Shown here piece by piece: positions 8,945 through 17,352 of a stretch of DNA of 64,000 nt. The stretch's first letter is position 1. Each line of letters begins with the position of its first letter. Location: assembly GCF_900100335.1 (NCBI RefSeq), contig NZ_FNFE01000001.1, positions 682,001-746,000 on the forward strand. The letters are read 5' to 3'. The stretch is from Natronorubrum texcoconense. Lineage in GTDB: Archaea; Halobacteriota; Halobacteria; Halobacteriales; Natrialbaceae. The notes beneath the pieces are model-generated. The model did not search any database, had not been told where the DNA came from, and saw nothing but the letters and a program-made list of their open reading frames with translations. The translations under genes and the position numbers were made by a program.

Positions 8945-10192
8945 ATGACCGGGCAACGGGCGGCTCGAGAGCCGTACACGACGCGGTTCGAAACCGAGGT
9001 GACGTCCATCGACGGCCGTAACGTCTGGCTCGAGACGAGCTACTTCTACGGCGAGAGCGGCGGGCAGCCGGCCGACCGCGGGACGATCGGCGGCATCGAG
9101 GTCGCGGACGTTCGGTACGACGACGGCGAACACGTCCACGTTCTCGCCGAGGAGCCGTCGTTCCGGGTCGGCAAGCGCGTGCTGTGTTCGATCGACTGGT
9201 CGTTTCGCATGTACTGCATGCGCGCCCACACCGCCAGTCACGTGCTCTACGGCGCCGGCAGACGGCTCCTCGAGGACCTCGGCTACGGCGGCTTCGACAT
9301 CAGCGAGGAGAAGGTCCGGGTCGACCTCGAGACGAGCACGGCGCTCGACGACGAGACGCTGCTCGAACTGGATACGCTCGTCAATCGGGTGGTCTGGGAG
9401 TCTCGGCCGGTGACGTGGGACGATATCCCCGTCGCGGACGCCCGAGAGCGCGAGGCTATCGCGTTCAACGAGGCGACCGAGGAAGGGGCTTTCCAGAAGG
9501 GGCGTCTCCGAATCGTGACGATCGGAGGCGAGAACGATAACGGAACCGCCAACGGACTCGTTCGCAGGGACGGCGGCTCGAGCGACCCGTGGGACGTCGC
9601 AGCCTGTGGGGGAACCCACGTCCGCAACACGCGGGAGGTCGGCCCCGTGACCGTTCTCGGCCGGTCGAACCCCGGTAAGGGGTTGACGCGAGTCGAACTC
9701 GCGGTCGGCCCGCGTGCCATCGATCGCCGCGAAACGGAAAAGCGCGTGGCGCTCTCCTCGCGACGGGCGCTCGGCGTCCCCCTCGAGGACGTCGGGGACG
9801 AACTCGCCAGATTGGACGACGAGCGCGACGAACTCGCCGCCGAGGTTCGGTCGCTGCACCGAGAACTCGTCGAAACGGACCTCGAGCGAGCGAAGCCGTT
9901 CGAACGGGGCGGACTCGAGTGGGTCGCGACGACGGTCGCGGAGGTCGATGTGAACGACGCGGGTGAGATCGCGAGCGCCGCTGCGGGCGATCTCGCCGAT
10001 GTCGTCGTGATCGCTGGAGATACCGGGTCGTCGTACGCCGTCGTAGCTGCCAGCGGATCGTGTTCCGCCGAGACTGTGATCGGCGACCTAACCGACGAGT
10101 TCGGCGGCGGTGGCGGCGGCTCTGCGGCGCTGGCAAAGGCGGGTGGGTTCGACGCGACGCCGGCGGAGGTCGTTGCGAGCCTGACGGAGTAG
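8945..10192 (+). CDS. Alanyl-tRNA editing protein (AlaX-L type)
   Basis: A 415-aa free-standing editing domain related to alanyl-tRNA synthetase, which would hydrolyse Ser- or Gly-tRNA(Ala). The zinc-binding HTASH motif (after MRA) and the later CGGTHVRN motif are present. The C-terminus carries a DHHA1-like domain with a run of glycines (FGGGGGGSAALAKAGG). No synthetase catalytic domain is present, and the length fits AlaX-L. An ATG at 8921 is in frame 24 nt upstream; 8945 (MTGQRAA) is preferred as the likely conserved start, but either is possible. Confidence 0.85.
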   Translation: MTGQRAAREPYTTRFETEVTSIDGRNVWLETSYFYGESGGQPADRGTIGGIEVADVRYDDGEHVHVLAEEPSFRVGKRVLCSIDWSFRMYCMRAHTASHVLYGAGRRLLEDLGYGGFDISEEKVRVDLETSTALDDETLLELDTLVNRVVWESRPVTWDDIPVADAREREAIAFNEATEEGAFQKGRLRIVTIGGENDNGTANGLVRRDGGSSDPWDVAACGGTHVRNTREVGPVTVLGRSNPGKGLTRVELAVGPRAIDRRETEKRVALSSRRALGVPLEDVGDELARLDDERDELAAEVRSLHRELVETDLERAKPFERGGLEWVATTVAEVDVNDAGEIASAAAGDLADVVVIAGDTGSSYAVVAASGSCSAETVIGDLTDEFGGGGGGSAALAKAGGFDATPAEVVASLTE

Positions 10193-10242
10193 CGAGCCAC
10201 GCGACTGTTCGAAATCTCTCGAGGGTGAAAACGCCGACCCGA

Positions 10243-10263
10243 GTTATTACTGACCCGCGAGCG
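10243..10263 (+). promoter_or_regulatory. gnaD1 TATA-like element and candidate TrmB operator
   Basis: GTTATTA at 10243-10249 is about 28 nt before the ATG and overlaps TACT at 10248-10251, followed by 7 nt and GAGCG (10259-10263). This is one mismatch from the TrmB operator reported in Halobacterium, TACT-N7/8-GAGTA. A bound regulator here would cover the transcription start. The match could be chance. Confidence 0.45.
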
Positions 10264-10273
10264 ACCACCTCCT

Positions 10274-11506
10274 ATGGGAGTCGATTACTCACAGCTTCGC
10301 GATCCGAACGCCGAGTACACGATGCGCGATCTCTCGGCGGAAACGATGCAGGTCACTCGAGAGCGCGGTGGCGGCCGCGACGTCGAGATCACGGACGTTC
10401 AGACGACGATGATCGACGGCAACTTCCCGTGGACGCTCGTCCGAATCTACACGGACGCGGGTATCGTCGGCACCGGCGAAGCCTACTGGGGCGCAGGCGC
10501 GCCCGAACTGATCGAACGGATGACGCCCTTCCTGCAAGGCGAGAACCCCCTCGATATCGACCGACTCACCGAGCACCTCGTCCAGAAGATGTCCGGCGAG
10601 GGCTCGATCGGCGGCATCACGATAACGGCGATCTCGGGGATCGAGGTTGCGCTGCACGATCTTGCTGGGAAGATCCTCGAGCTTCCCGCGTACCAATTGA
10701 TGGGCGGGAAGTACCGCGACGAGGTCCGGGTCTACTGTGACTGTCACACCGAAGACGAGGCGGATCCGACGGCCTGTGCCGACGAGGCCGAGCGGGTCGT
10801 CGAAGACCTGGGCTACGACGCGCTGAAGTTCGACCTGGACGTGCCGTCGGGCCACGAGAAAGACCGAGCCAATCGCCACCTCCGGGAGCCGGAGATCGAC
10901 CACAAGGTGAGCATCGTCGAGGCGGTCACGGAGGCCGTCGGCCACCGCGCCGACGTGGCGTTCGACTGCCACTGGACGTTCTCCGGCGGCAGTGCGAAGC
11001 GACTCGCGAAGGCGCTCGAGCCCTACGACGTCTGGTGGCTCGAGGACCCCGTGCCGCCGGAGAACCACGACGTCCAGCGCGAAATTACCCAGTCGACGAC
11101 GACGCCGATCGCGGCGGGCGAGAACGTCTATCGCAAGCACGGCCAGCGCCGCCTGATCGAGAATCAGGCAGTGGACATCATCGCGCCGGACATGCCGAAG
11201 GTCGGCGGGATGCGCGAGACGGCGAAGATCGCGGACAAAGCCGACATGTACTACATGCCGGTGGCGATGCACAACGTCTCCTCGCCGGTCGCGACCGTCG
11301 CGAGCGCCCACGTCGGTGCTGCCATCCCGAACTCGCTGGCCGTCGAGTACCACTCCTACGAACTCGGCTGGTGGGAGGATCTGGTCGAAGAGGACGTCAT
11401 CGAAGACGGCTACATCGAGGTTCCTGAAGAGCCGGGTCTCGGTGTCACACTCGATATGGACGTCGTTGCGGAGCGGATGGTTGACGGTGAGGAGTTGTTT
11501 GACTGA
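10274..11506 (+). CDS. gnaD: Gluconate dehydratase, enolase superfamily (copy 1)
   Basis: A 410-aa mandelate-racemase/muconate-lactonizing-type enzyme, predicted to dehydrate D-gluconate to 2-keto-3-deoxygluconate in the semi-phosphorylative Entner-Doudoroff pathway. The N-terminal capping domain (residues 35-150) precedes a TIM barrel with KFDLD, metal ligands in VAFDCHW, WLEDPVPPEN and AGENVYR, and a candidate base His in VAMHNVSSP. A second, nearly identical copy lies at 24155-25393, beside kdgA and gdh, which supports gluconate as substrate; related sugar acids (xylonate, galactonate) cannot be excluded. The mRNA appears leaderless. The stop codon sits in a hairpin. Confidence 0.8.
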   Translation: MGVDYSQLRDPNAEYTMRDLSAETMQVTRERGGGRDVEITDVQTTMIDGNFPWTLVRIYTDAGIVGTGEAYWGAGAPELIERMTPFLQGENPLDIDRLTEHLVQKMSGEGSIGGITITAISGIEVALHDLAGKILELPAYQLMGGKYRDEVRVYCDCHTEDEADPTACADEAERVVEDLGYDALKFDLDVPSGHEKDRANRHLREPEIDHKVSIVEAVTEAVGHRADVAFDCHWTFSGGSAKRLAKALEPYDVWWLEDPVPPENHDVQREITQSTTTPIAAGENVYRKHGQRRLIENQAVDIIAPDMPKVGGMRETAKIADKADMYYMPVAMHNVSSPVATVASAHVGAAIPNSLAVEYHSYELGWWEDLVEEDVIEDGYIEVPEEPGLGVTLDMDVVAERMVDGEELFD

Positions 11507-11556
11507 GCGAAGCGAAGTCAAACTCGCTGAGCGCTGCTCAGCGTTTCGAGTTTGAC
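11497..11556 (+). repeat. Hairpins at the gnaD1 stop codon and 3' flank
   Basis: Arms GTTTGACT (11497-11504) and AGTCAAAC (11516-11523) bracket the TGA stop. A second, longer palindrome pairs GTCAAACTCG (11517-11526) with CGAGTTTGAC (11547-11556) and contains the perfect inner stem CGCTGAGC / GCTCAGCG with a 3-nt loop. The two structures share bases and exclude each other in part. The inner stem recurs after gnaD2 at 25407-25425. Confidence 0.7.
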
Positions 11557-11592
11557 GAAGCTTGGTCTCTCTCGAGCCAGAGAGACCCCTCC

Positions 11593-11683
11593 ACAATTGT
11601 CGACGACAAGCTTCAGCACGAATTGTAGGAGTGATGAAGTAGTACACCATATATTTACATCGATACTCGCCAATAGCCGAATC
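11593..11683 (+). promoter_or_regulatory. GH13 promoter region with 17-bp shared box
   Basis: ATATTTAC at 11651-11658 is a TATA element about 27 nt before GTG 11684. Just upstream lies GATGAAGTAGTACACCA (11633-11649), matching 16 of 17 bases at 17282-17298 before malK. Further upstream are ACAATTGT (11593-11600, also before trmB at 20900-20907) and the near-palindrome TTGTCGACGACAA (11597-11609). These are candidate operators of the sugar island. Confidence 0.5.
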
Positions 11684-13801
11684 GTGACTTGGAACAGCGA
11701 TCTCGAGCGCCGGGACCGACGAATTGTCACCGACGGCGGAACTCCCGACCACGAGACCGAGTTCGTGAGCGGGGACGGCTCACACCACCCCGGTCCGCCG
11801 CGGTTCGTCACCGTCGGGGACGGCATCGTGAACCCGAACGGCCGAGAGATGGAGACGCGCGACGACCTCGCGCCGTGGAATCCCAACGGAGACGAGGCCT
11901 ACGAGTGGTACCTCGTCGATTCGCCGGAGGGATCGACCGCCGAGCCGACCGACGAACCGATCGCCGAGTTCGAACCGGACGTGCCGGGCGTTTACACGCT
12001 CGCCCTCGAGGCACCCGACGGAACCCATCGGTTGACGGTTCGTGCCTTCCCCGAGGCGGACGACGACGCGCCCCGGCCGCGGATCGAACTGGATGCGGTA
12101 CTCGAGGACGATCGGATCGTCCTGTCGCCGACGGCGACCTGTGTCGGCGACGAGCCGTCCGTCGAGTACTACGTCGACGATCGGGACGCAGACGTCCTCG
12201 AGTCGGACGGTACGATTCCGATCGATGCCGTGGACGAACCGGTCCGAATCTACGCCGTCGCCGTGGCCGAGCGCCGCTCCGTCCCGGACGCGATCGAACT
12301 GGTACCCGACGAGGAAACCGGGTCGGTTCGCGTCGAGCACCCCTTCGAACCGCCGGCCTGGGTTCCGAACTCGATCGTCTACGAGATCTTTACCCGACGG
12401 TTTCCCGATCAGGACGAGCCGACGTTCGAGACCATCGCGGACCGGCTCGACCACCTCGAGCGCCTCGGCGTCGGCGTCCTCTGGCTGACGCCGTTTCTCG
12501 AGGCCGAGAGCGGGTTCGGGACGCCGATGGCGGGGGGTGGACCCCACGGCTACAACACGCGGGACTACTTCACGGTGGATCCGGATCTCGGGACGATGGC
12601 CGACTTCGAGGCGCTGGTCGACGCCTGCCACGACCGCGGGATCAGGGTCGTCTTCGACCTCGTTATCAACCACACCGCGGATACGCACCCGTTCTACGAG
12701 GCCGCGGTCGACGACTCCCATCCCGAGCACGAGCGCTACCGCGACTGGTACCGGTGGGAGGAGTTCGAGGCGCGCGATCCGGACACCTACTTCGGCTGGG
12801 ACGGGATCCCAAATCTCGACTACGGAAACCCCGAGGTTCGGGAGTACCTGCTCTCAGTCGTCGATTTCTGGGCCGAACGAGTCGACGGCATTCGGGCCGA
12901 CGTCGCGTGGGGCGTCCCGCTGACGTTCTGGACAGAGGTCCACGACCGCGTGACGAGCGCCGACGGCGAGTTCTTCCTGTTAGACGAGACCCTGCCCTCC
13001 GACGTCGAGATGGGCGGCGGCCGATTCCACATGCACCACGACGACGTCCTCCACGACACGCTCGAGCGGTTGGGCGAGCGGTTCGGGTCTGCCGAGTCGA
13101 CCGCGGCCGCCGCTACTGGCGAGACGGACGTCGCCGAAGCCGTCCCTGTAGACGACGAGACCACCGATACACCGGCGGACGACGAAGAAGACGCCGTCGC
13201 CGACGAGTTCGTAGATCGAGCCGCACACCTGGACACGTCGACCGCCGACGCCGTTCTCGACGCGCTCGAGGATCGCGATCGGCGCGGCCCCCATCCGGAC
13301 TCGGAGTGGTTGCTGTACGTTGAGAACCACGATACTGACCGGTATCTCTCCGAGTACGGTCGGGAGGCACAGCGCGCGGCGGCCGCTGCGACGTTCACCC
13401 TCCCCGGGTCGCCGATGTGCTACTACGGCCAGGAGACCGGCGTCCGCGGTCGGCGCGAGCCGATGAACTGGGGCGCGTTCGACGAGCCCCTGCTCGCGTA
13501 CTACGAACGGCTGTTCGAGATTCGCCGCGAGGAGCCCGCGCTACAGACCGACGCGAGCCTCGGGCGAATCGACTACGAGTCGGAGACGGATGCCATGGTG
13601 GCGTTTGCCCGGCTTGCGCCCGAGGAGGACCGGCGAGTCGTCGTCGCGATTCACTTCGGCGACGGATCGGCGACGGTGGCGGTTGAGGAGTCGGTCGGTG
13701 AAACGGACCTGCTGACCGGCGAGTCGGTCGTCGATTCGGCGGCCGGCGACATCGTCGTGGACAGCGTGGTCGTTCTCGAGAGCGAGTCGGTGGACGACTG
13801 A
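11684..13801 (+). CDS. GH13 alpha-amylase family glycosidase
   Basis: A 705-aa glycoside hydrolase of family 13, predicted to act inside the cell on imported malto-oligosaccharides (no signal peptide). All four GH13 signature regions are visible: I DLVINH, II GIRADVAW (nucleophile Asp), III FLLDETLP (acid Glu) and IV VENHDTDR. A beta-rich N-terminal domain of about 220 residues precedes the barrel, and an acidic Ala/Thr/Asp insert of about 35 residues lies after region III, near residues 470-505. GTG 11684 is chosen because a TATA box sits about 27 nt upstream; the frame is open back to ATG 11552. Whether it is an amylase, maltogenic amylase or cyclomaltodextrinase cannot be decided. Confidence 0.85.
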   Translation: MTWNSDLERRDRRIVTDGGTPDHETEFVSGDGSHHPGPPRFVTVGDGIVNPNGREMETRDDLAPWNPNGDEAYEWYLVDSPEGSTAEPTDEPIAEFEPDVPGVYTLALEAPDGTHRLTVRAFPEADDDAPRPRIELDAVLEDDRIVLSPTATCVGDEPSVEYYVDDRDADVLESDGTIPIDAVDEPVRIYAVAVAERRSVPDAIELVPDEETGSVRVEHPFEPPAWVPNSIVYEIFTRRFPDQDEPTFETIADRLDHLERLGVGVLWLTPFLEAESGFGTPMAGGGPHGYNTRDYFTVDPDLGTMADFEALVDACHDRGIRVVFDLVINHTADTHPFYEAAVDDSHPEHERYRDWYRWEEFEARDPDTYFGWDGIPNLDYGNPEVREYLLSVVDFWAERVDGIRADVAWGVPLTFWTEVHDRVTSADGEFFLLDETLPSDVEMGGGRFHMHHDDVLHDTLERLGERFGSAESTAAAATGETDVAEAVPVDDETTDTPADDEEDAVADEFVDRAAHLDTSTADAVLDALEDRDRRGPHPDSEWLLYVENHDTDRYLSEYGREAQRAAAAATFTLPGSPMCYYGQETGVRGRREPMNWGAFDEPLLAYYERLFEIRREEPALQTDASLGRIDYESETDAMVAFARLAPEEDRRVVVAIHFGDGSATVAVEESVGETDLLTGESVVDSAAGDIVVDSVVVLESESVDD

Positions 13802-13904
13802 TACCGTCGACTGCGGGCCAGTATCGACGGACGAACGATACCGCCTCGTCGTCACACCGGCAGTCGGAGACGGAAGGGAAGTGGAAGAGAATCGATTTGA
13901 GGCT

Positions 13905-14798
13905 TCAGCCTTCCATCCCGCCGAAGGAGAGGCCGCTCTCGACGTAGCTCTGGGCGAAGAAGTAGATGAGCGCGACCGGGAGCGCGAACAGGATCGCGAA
14001 CGCCGCGAACTCCGTCCACGGCGTGGAGTGACGGCTCCCGGTGGCCAGCCCGTAGAGTTCGATCGAGAGGGTCTCGTTCCCCGGTGAGAGCAGCGTCTGT
14101 GCGACGATGAACTCGTTCCAGCCCGCGAGGAACGCGAACACGAGGACGACGGCGAGCCCCGGTTTGGCGAGCGGGAGGATGATCTCGCGCATCACCTGCC
14201 ACTGGCTCGCGCCGTCGACGATCGCCGCCTCCTCGTAGGAGACCGGGATGTTGTCCATGAACAGCTTCAACAGCCACGTGTTGAACGGGATCGCCCCGCC
14301 GGCGTAGAACAGCCCGAGCACGAGCAGGTTGTTGTTGACCCCGAACTCGACGAACAGGGCGTAGAGCGCGACGAGAACCGCGATCGAGAGCCCCGCACCG
14401 ACCTGCGTGAACAGGACGTAGCCGTAGAGGACGTTACTCTTGCCGATGAACTTTCGGCGCGAGAGCGCGTACGCGCCGGGAACGGCGAGCGTGATGGTCA
14501 CGCTGACCGTGACGAAGACCACCACGAGGCTGTTCTGAAGTGCACTCCAGAACCGATCGCCGCCGAGGACGGTTCGGTAGGCCTCGAGGTTGTACCCCGT
14601 CGGATCGGCGAACACGCCGTCGGACGTAAGCAGCGTGCTTCCCCCGGAGAGGGAGGCGGTGACCACCCAGTAGACCGGGAACATCAACACGAGCAGTATC
14701 GAGACGGCGAACCCGGTCGCGAGCGCCGTTTTCGCGACGTCTTCGGGTGTTCGACGGCCGGCTTTCAGATCGACGATCGCGTTGTAGAGTCCTTTCAT
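13905..14798 (-). CDS. Carbohydrate ABC transporter permease (MalG type)
   Basis: A 297-aa inner permease subunit with about six transmembrane helices and the EAA loop for the ATPase (EEAAIVDGASQWQVMREIILPLAKPG region near residues 190-215), as in MalG/UgpE-type permeases. It is the third gene of an operon SBP-MalF-MalG; its start lies 2 nt after the MalF stop, so translational coupling is likely. The ATPase is encoded divergently at 17353-18492. It is convergent with the GH13 gene. A maltodextrin substrate is inferred from the amylase and glucoamylase neighbours. Confidence 0.9.
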   Translation of the reverse strand: MKGLYNAIVDLKAGRRTPEDVAKTALATGFAVSILLVLMFPVYWVVTASLSGGSTLLTSDGVFADPTGYNLEAYRTVLGGDRFWSALQNSLVVVFVTVSVTITLAVPGAYALSRRKFIGKSNVLYGYVLFTQVGAGLSIAVLVALYALFVEFGVNNNLLVLGLFYAGGAIPFNTWLLKLFMDNIPVSYEEAAIVDGASQWQVMREIILPLAKPGLAVVLVFAFLAGWNEFIVAQTLLSPGNETLSIELYGLATGSRHSTPWTEFAAFAILFALPVALIYFFAQSYVESGLSFGGMEG

Positions 14799-14800
14799 CG

Positions 14801-15823
14801 TTATGCTGCACCCTCCGCGATGTTCGTTTTCTTCACCGCGAGGAGCATGAACATCCCAATGATGATGATCGCGATGGTCATGATCGAAGAGGCCAGCGCG
14901 AACTGGTTCTCGATGATCGCCTCACGGTAGCCGTACACCAGAATGAGTTCGTTCTGGCGGGCCGGACCACCCTGGTTCAACACCCACGGGATGAGGAAGT
15001 TCTGGAACGACGTCGCGGCCGTCAGGATCGACGCGAAGATGACGGGACCCTTGATCGACGGGAACGTCACGTTGACGAACCGATGGAAGAAGCCCGCACC
15101 GTCGACTTTCGCCGCGTCCTGGAGCTCTCCGGGGACGTCCTGCAGCGCACTCACGATGATGATGACCATGAAGGGGTACGCAAGCCAGACCTCCGTCGTC
15201 ACGTACGCCGCGAACGCTGTCCACCGACTCGAGAGGAACCCGACGGGAACGTCGGCCAGTAAGAACTGCGGCGCGTTGACCGTCGTGAAGAAGACGATCG
15301 TATCGACGAGGCCTGCGACCGAGGTGACGGCACCGTTGTACATCGACAGAAACTCGTTCATCGGTCCGAACCGCGCCCCGCTGAACATCGCCCGCCAGAC
15401 GCTGATCGTGAAGATCGGCGGGAACCCCATCGGAATGATGACGATCGCCCGCATGTAGCGTTTGCCTTTAACCCGCTCGTGGGTCAGGACCATAGCGAGA
15501 CCGATGGCGAGAATCACCTTGAGCACGAGGCTCAGGGCCAGATAGAGCCAGGTGATGGACATCGAGTTCCAGAACTGCCAGTCGGTGAGCAGTTCGACGT
15601 AGTTGTCGAACCCGACGACCGACGTCTCGCCGCTGACGACCGAGCCGGCGGTCGTCGCATCGGTCAGCGAGATGTAGATCAGCATCGCGATCGGGTAGAT
15701 CATGAACATCGAGAACAGCAACAGCCCGGGGGCCACGAGGAGCCACCCGATGAGGTCTCTGGTCTCGAGATTCAGATCGTCGACGAGCTCCGTTGTCGAC
15801 CGTCCGGAGGGAAAGACACCCAT
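14801..15823 (-). CDS. Carbohydrate ABC transporter permease (MalF type)
   Basis: A 340-aa permease subunit with six to seven hydrophobic helices. The cytoplasmic EAA loop (GELQDAAKVDGAGFFHRFVNVTFP, near residues 215-240) matches the MalF/UgpA class. It pairs with the MalG-type subunit immediately downstream and follows the lipoprotein binding protein with a 9-nt gap. The N-terminal 25 residues are cytoplasmic. The long periplasmic loop of enterobacterial MalF is absent, as usual in archaea. Confidence 0.9.
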   Translation of the reverse strand: MGVFPSGRSTTELVDDLNLETRDLIGWLLVAPGLLLFSMFMIYPIAMLIYISLTDATTAGSVVSGETSVVGFDNYVELLTDWQFWNSMSITWLYLALSLVLKVILAIGLAMVLTHERVKGKRYMRAIVIIPMGFPPIFTISVWRAMFSGARFGPMNEFLSMYNGAVTSVAGLVDTIVFFTTVNAPQFLLADVPVGFLSSRWTAFAAYVTTEVWLAYPFMVIIIVSALQDVPGELQDAAKVDGAGFFHRFVNVTFPSIKGPVIFASILTAATSFQNFLIPWVLNQGGPARQNELILVYGYREAIIENQFALASSIMTIAIIIIGMFMLLAVKKTNIAEGAA

Positions 15824-15832
15824 TGTTTGTCG

Positions 15833-17041
15833 TCAGTCCCAGCTGTCGCGAATCTCGTCGGCTGCCGTTTCGAACGCGTCGGCCGCCGATTCGCTCCCGG
15901 AGAAGAGCTGATCGAGCGCGTCTTCCATCGGGGCCCAGACCGAGTCCATCTTCGCGTCGGCCGGCATCGGGACGCCCATGTCGACGGTCTCACTGAACGC
16001 GCCGACCGTCTCGCCGAGTTCGTCGCTGCCGACGTGATCGTTGTGGACGGGGATCATGCCGTTGTCCGCGTTCGTCGTGATCACGTCGTCGTTGGTCGTG
16101 TACCACTCGGCGAACTCGACGACGGACTCGAGCGTTCCCTCGTCGGCTTCCTCGCCCTCGGTCGTGAAGTACCAGAGCGGAATGCCGGTCAGCGGCGTCG
16201 GCTCGCCGCCGTCGGGAAGCGGCAGCGGAGCGACGCCCAGATCGAGGTCGGCGTACTCGCCGGTCATCCACGGGCCGTTGATCGTAAACGGCGCGTTGCC
16301 GTCGCCGAACGTCGCCTCGTGGGCTTCGTTGTCCGACGCGGCAGGCGTGTACGGATAGAGCGACTGTTCGATGAACTCCCCGCCCTCGATTACGGCGTCC
16401 GAATCGACGCCCAGCTCGTCCGCCTCCTCGTCGAACAGCAGGCCGTCGAACGCCTGCAGGTACGCGCTCATGAAGTAGACGTCCGTCGGCGGGTAGGCGA
16501 GACCGTACGTCCCCTCGCCGTCGGGGTCGTGGTAGTCTTCCATGATCTCCTCCATCTCGTCGATCGTTTCCGGCGGCTCCTCGACCATCTCCCGGTTGTA
16601 CATCAGCGTCACGGTCTCCGCCGCGTACGGGAGTCCGTAGACGTTCCCCTCCCACTGGACCGCCTCGGCCGCCGCTTCGGAGTAGGTGTCCTCGAGATTC
16701 AGGTCGATGTCGTCGGTCGCGTCGTACAGGTAGCCTTCGTCGTGGTAGAGCCCGATCCAGTCGTGGGCCCAGGTGAACCCGACGGGACCCTCGCCGGCGG
16801 GGAGCGCGGTCTCCAGCTGTTCTTCCATCTCGTTGACGGAGTTCGAGCCGAGGTCGTGGCCGGTCTCCTCGTTGAACTCCGCTAAGAAGTCGTTGAAATC
16901 CTCGGCCTCCGCGTCCTGGAACTCGTGCCAGAGTACCTCCGGATCGTCGCCAGTGAACAGCCCCCCGATACAGCCCGCGAGCGTCGTTGCTGCGGCCGTT
17001 CCACCGATTCCCTTCAGGATTGATCTGCGGTTCATTGTCAT
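15833..17041 (-). CDS. Sugar-binding lipoprotein of ABC transporter
   Basis: A 402-aa family 1 extracellular solute-binding protein. The N-terminus has a Tat motif (NRRSILKG), a hydrophobic stretch and a lipobox-like TLAGC near residues 19-23, so it is probably exported folded and lipid-anchored outside the membrane, the common haloarchaeal arrangement. The mature part is very acidic and shows the MalE/UgpB-like pattern (VLWHEFQDAEAEDFNDFL at the start). It is the first gene of the transporter operon. ATG 17041 or 17035 are both possible. A TATA-like ATTAAATATG (17071-17080 on the complementary strand) lies about 30 nt upstream. Confidence 0.9.
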   Translation of the reverse strand: MTMNRRSILKGIGGTAAATTLAGCIGGLFTGDDPEVLWHEFQDAEAEDFNDFLAEFNEETGHDLGSNSVNEMEEQLETALPAGEGPVGFTWAHDWIGLYHDEGYLYDATDDIDLNLEDTYSEAAAEAVQWEGNVYGLPYAAETVTLMYNREMVEEPPETIDEMEEIMEDYHDPDGEGTYGLAYPPTDVYFMSAYLQAFDGLLFDEEADELGVDSDAVIEGGEFIEQSLYPYTPAASDNEAHEATFGDGNAPFTINGPWMTGEYADLDLGVAPLPLPDGGEPTPLTGIPLWYFTTEGEEADEGTLESVVEFAEWYTTNDDVITTNADNGMIPVHNDHVGSDELGETVGAFSETVDMGVPMPADAKMDSVWAPMEDALDQLFSGSESAADAFETAADEIRDSWD

Positions 17042-17352
17042 GCCTCAATCAGTGATGTATTATGTATTCACATATTTAATAGTTGTGGGTACAGATCGTC
17101 TCGGTTCCATCGAATCACCGTTTTTGAATTATTAATCATATTTATGCGTAATGATGCCACACAAGCGCTCCGTTACCCAAAATTCCGTGAGATCGTGGTG
17201 TACCGAACGAATTATTCGGCTCCAGTGTGCGTTTCTTCCACGGAATAACTGTAACGTACCGACACCGATCCTTCGAAAATAGATGAAATAGTACACCACA
17301 AATTCCGATTATTGAGAAAGGGTTTTGTAGACGGTCGCCAAACCGTTTCTGT
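17042..17352. promoter_or_regulatory. Divergent control region of the sugar transporter
   Basis: This 311-bp AT-rich region separates the binding-protein operon (minus) from malK (plus). It contains GTGGTGTAC (17195-17203) and its inverse GTACACCAC (17291-17299), so each gene has one copy of the same box in its own orientation. The malK-side copy is part of GATGAAATAGTACACCA (17282-17298), shared with the GH13 upstream region. No gene is seen here. Confidence 0.5.

Noticed and set aside
8252-9859. 535-codon open frame opposite the MBF1-like gene and alaX
   Set aside because: Crosses two plus-strand genes with clear motifs.
10289-11752. 487-codon open frame opposite gnaD1
   Set aside because: Shadow of the enolase-superfamily gene; its paralogue shows a similar antisense frame.
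13905-17041. Glycerol-phosphate (Ugp) rather than sugar transporter
   Set aside because: The subunits look alike in both classes; amylase and glucoamylase neighbours favour oligosaccharides, though this is not proven.
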